Shown piece by piece: positions 62,166-64,000 of a stretch of 64,000 nucleotides of DNA. The stretch's first letter is position 1. Every line of letters starts with the position of its first letter. The DNA lies in NCBI RefSeq assembly GCF_000719775.1, contig NZ_JOHR01000022.1:1-64000 (forward strand), given 5' to 3'. The translations under genes and the position numbers were made by a program. The DNA comes from Streptomyces sp. NRRL F-5135 (GTDB taxonomy: Bacteria > Actinomycetota > Actinomycetes > Streptomycetales > Streptomycetaceae). Below the pieces are notes generated by a model, which ran no database searches, had not been told where the DNA came from, and saw only the letters and a program-made list of their open reading frames with translations.

Positions 62166-62200
62166 GCGACCGGAACTCGCACCGCGCGGGTTCCGGTCGC
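62166..62200. terminator. Hairpin between convergent metallopeptidase and cellulase genes
   Basis: GCGACCGGAAC and its exact complement flank a 13-base GC-rich loop, in the 256-base gap between the two convergent stop codons. It can serve both genes. Confidence 0.7.
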
Positions 62201-62332
62201 GCCCCCCGCCGTCCCCGGCCGGACGCGCCACGGCACTCGCACGCCCGGTCAGAGACGGGATCACCGGCCGCCTGCCGTTGCCGCCGCCGCCGGACGGTGG
62301 CGCGGAGGGCACCAGATGACAGGAGCCCTGGA

Positions 62333-63298
62333 TCAGTAGCCGTAGATCATCTTGTAGGCGACCTCGGGGAGGAACTGTCCGGCCGTGGATCCGGCCCCGA
62401 CGCCGCAGTTGCCGTCGGACTCGCCCGGCGTCTTGACCCACAGGAGCATCTCGGCGCCTCCGCCCAGCCGGGTGGGGGTGCCGATGCGGCGACCGGAGGG
62501 GTTGCACCACTGGCCGTCGGAGCCGTTGCCGTTACGGCTGGTGTCCACGACGAACGGCTTGGTGTAGCCGTAGCGGGCGTTGAGTTCGCTGTTGACGGCG
62601 TTGCCGTAGGCCGTGTTCTCGGCAGTGGTGAAGTAGTTGGAGATGTTGAGCGAGAAGCCGTGGGCCTGTCGGAGGCCGGCTTCGTGGAGACGCTGGGCCA
62701 TGGTCGCCGGGCTCGCCCAGACCGGGTTGCCGGCATCGAGGTAGACCCAGGTGTTGGGGGCCTGGCGGTTGAACTCGGCGAGGGCGCCCGTGAGCATGCT
62801 CTCGCGTTCGTCGATCTGCCCCTGCGTCATGCAGCCGTAGTCCCCGAGGGAGTCCGGTTCGAGGAGGACGACGGCCGGGCGGTTGGCGATCCCGCCGGCG
62901 AACTGCGCGATCCAGCTCGCGTAGGCGGACGGCGAGGCGGCTCCGCCCGCGGAGTGTCCGCCGCAGTAGTCGCGGTTGTAGATGTTGTAGGCGACGAGGA
63001 CGGGCAGCTTGTCCCTCTGGTCCGCCGCCCCCGCGTACGCGCCCGTGGCCGTGCCGATGGTGCCGCTCCAGGAGCCGAACCAGCGGGCCATCGGAGTGTT
63101 GGCGATGGACGTGCCGATCGCGGCCGCCCGGCCGTCACCGGGGTTGGCGGCGGCCCACCGCTTCGGGCTGGAGTCGGGGTCCGCGTAGAACCCGCTGGTC
63201 ATAGTCGTGGGATCGGCCGCGTGGGCGGACGGTGCGATGGCGAGCGCCAGCGGCAGAGCGGCGAACGCTGCCATGAGGGCGCGGATTCTGCGGCGCAT
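62333..63298 (-). CDS. Secreted GH6 cellulase (endoglucanase type)
   Basis: A 321-residue secreted enzyme with a Sec signal peptide (1–27, ending AHA). It is a GH6 catalytic domain without a cellulose-binding module. Catalytic Asp residues lie in YNRDYCGG and in LLEPDSLG (acid), and the disulfide Cys pairs of GH6 (DYCGG…YGCMT, QWCNP…GNCGV) are present. The short active-site loops suggest an endo-acting beta-1,4-glucanase. ATG 63298 has GAGG eight bases upstream. A perfect CebR-type box lies 145 bases upstream, so expression should respond to cellobiose. Confidence 0.92.
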   Translation of the reverse strand: MRRRIRALMAAFAALPLALAIAPSAHAADPTTMTSGFYADPDSSPKRWAAANPGDGRAAAIGTSIANTPMARWFGSWSGTIGTATGAYAGAADQRDKLPVLVAYNIYNRDYCGGHSAGGAASPSAYASWIAQFAGGIANRPAVVLLEPDSLGDYGCMTQGQIDERESMLTGALAEFNRQAPNTWVYLDAGNPVWASPATMAQRLHEAGLRQAHGFSLNISNYFTTAENTAYGNAVNSELNARYGYTKPFVVDTSRNGNGSDGQWCNPSGRRIGTPTRLGGGAEMLLWVKTPGESDGNCGVGAGSTAGQFLPEVAYKMIYGY

Positions 63299-63442
63299 GA
63301 CTGTACCTCGATTTCCTGGCAGGGATGCGTCGCACGCTCTCGTCCCGAGCATGCGACGCGCTGAGGAAGCGCGGTGGTACGACGTCCCCTTGTGCATGGG
63401 CCGTCCGGCAGGGACGCACACTCGCAGGGCCGGCAACACATT

Positions 63443-63458
63443 ATGGGAGCGCTCCCAT
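63443..63458. promoter_or_regulatory. CebR/CelR-type operator
   Basis: ATGGGAGCGCTCCCAT is a perfect 16-bp palindrome that contains TGGGAGCGCTCCCA, the operator recognised by the LacI-family cellulase repressors CebR (Streptomyces) and CelR (Thermobifida). It lies upstream of the GH6 cellulase. It also lies in the leader of the forward aminotransferase gene, but 320 bases away from it. Confidence 0.9.
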
Positions 63459-63700
63459 GCGGAGGCGGTCCCAGCGCGCTGAAAGCCGTCGGGTGTGACC
63501 GGTATGGTGTGGTCTGCTGACCGGCCTGTCAAGAGCCGACGTGCGTCCCGCCTTTCGTTTGATGAGGACAGAGTTCAGCCGTCCCCCGGCACGGAATACG
63601 CTCCCCAGTCCTCGGCGCCTTCCTTCGGCTGCTCGGTGTTCCACCGGCGCGGCCGTATGAACTCCTCACGCCCGGCGCTGGTCGGCTCGGAGTGGACGCG

Positions 63701-63706
63701 TATACT
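63701..63706 (+). promoter_or_regulatory. -10 element candidate for the last gene
   Basis: TATACT is a near-consensus -10 hexamer 71 bases upstream of the GTG start at 63778. No good -35 hexamer is seen at the matching distance, so the promoter may depend on an activator or an extended -10. The rest of the 479-base gap from 63299 contains the CebR-type box and no gene. Confidence 0.45.
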
Positions 63707-63777
63707 GTGTAGTTCTCAGGCAGGTGACGGGTGGTCGCGCGCACGCATACCCGATAGTTCCTTCAGGGGGCGCTCGC

Positions 63778-64000
63778 GTGACGGCGGAACTCGACGACTA
63801 CCTCGCCTCCTTCGCCGAGCCGACCGGATACCTCAACTTCGGCAGCTACGGACCACCGTCGCGCGCGGTCGTGGAGACGATCGGCCGGCTGACGGCCGAC
63901 GCGAGCGCCGGTGTGCCCTCGGCGGGACTGCACGCGGAGGACGAGAACGCGCTCGCGGCTGTCTCGCGCCTCACCGGGTTCGACCGGAGCGCGGTGGTGC
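63778..64000 (+). CDS. N-terminus of a class V aminotransferase-fold protein, cut by the window edge
   Basis: A GTG frame with CAGGGGG seven bases upstream runs open to the end of the window (74 residues). The segment PTGYLNFGSYGPPSRAV is the cofactor-side N-terminus of class V PLP enzymes (compare VHLNNAGAGLLS in the protein at 576). A helix and an acidic segment follow (AGLHAEDENALAAVSRLTGF). The rest, with the Schiff-base Lys, is outside the window. The substrate cannot be predicted. Confidence 0.75.
   Translation, partial: MTAELDDYLASFAEPTGYLNFGSYGPPSRAVVETIGRLTADASAGVPSAGLHAEDENALAAVSRLTGFDRSAVV

Overview
The window is high-GC actinobacterial DNA, almost certainly from the chromosome arm of a Streptomyces. 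The strongest marker is an adjacent tap–tpg pair (13423–16341), which encodes the telomere-binding protein and telomere terminal protein of linear Streptomyces replicons. A snapalysin, a HelR-type RNA polymerase recycling ATPase with a rifamycin-associated element, Tat-exported glycosidases and a CebR-type box before a cellulase agree with this. The telomere itself is not in the window. I found no rRNA, tRNA, CRISPR array or intact insertion sequence.

Layout. 1–3349: a truncated reverse gene, a PLP aminotransferase and a long GAPDH. 3590–10131: three secreted plant-polymer hydrolases (GH43, GH127, GH95) with LacI-like palindromes in the leaders. 10132–18733: HelR with its element, tap–tpg, a DedA remnant, snapalysin and a methyltransferase. 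18797–22094: a reverse-strand cassette of an MfnB-like furan phosphate synthase, an aldehyde dehydrogenase and an alcohol dehydrogenase. 22523–26994: a DUF4015 glycosidase-like protein divergent from a lipoprotein polysaccharide deacetylase, an SDR with an altered catalytic Tyr, and a decayed dehalogenase. 27507–32047: an L-glutamate-oxidase-like flavoenzyme coupled to a ThDP decarboxylase-like enzyme, then a PixA/AidA protein. 32341–36139: an orphan class III lanthipeptide pair (44-residue precursor and full LanKC) and a Tat-exported protein. 36168–39353: a VanJ-like membrane phosphatase divergent from a two-component system. 40105–43350: a GlnE paralogue whose N-terminal active site lacks one Asp.

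43473–62076 is the most interesting stretch. All genes point the same way and they read as a route for using plant extensin (hydroxyproline-rich, arabinosylated cell-wall protein). A secreted HExxH metallopeptidase would cut the protein. A dipeptide-type ABC transporter would import glycopeptides. An apparently cytoplasmic GH127 would remove beta-L-arabinofuranose from hydroxyproline. A prolyl-aminopeptidase-like S33 enzyme and an M24 Xaa-Pro peptidase would free hydroxyproline. A five-gene operon (4-hydroxyproline 2-epimerase, three-subunit D-hydroxyproline dehydrogenase, pyrroline-4-hydroxy-2-carboxylate deaminase) would turn it into 2-oxoglutarate semialdehyde and ammonia. A GntR regulator sits in the middle, and a motif close to TGTSACATANTACTG precedes the catabolic operon, the regulator and the transport operon. 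The final semialdehyde dehydrogenase is not in this locus. A GH6 cellulase with a CebR-like box and the start of a second class V aminotransferase close the window.

Family names come from reading the translations by eye. No database search was run, and several functional links are inference, marked as such.
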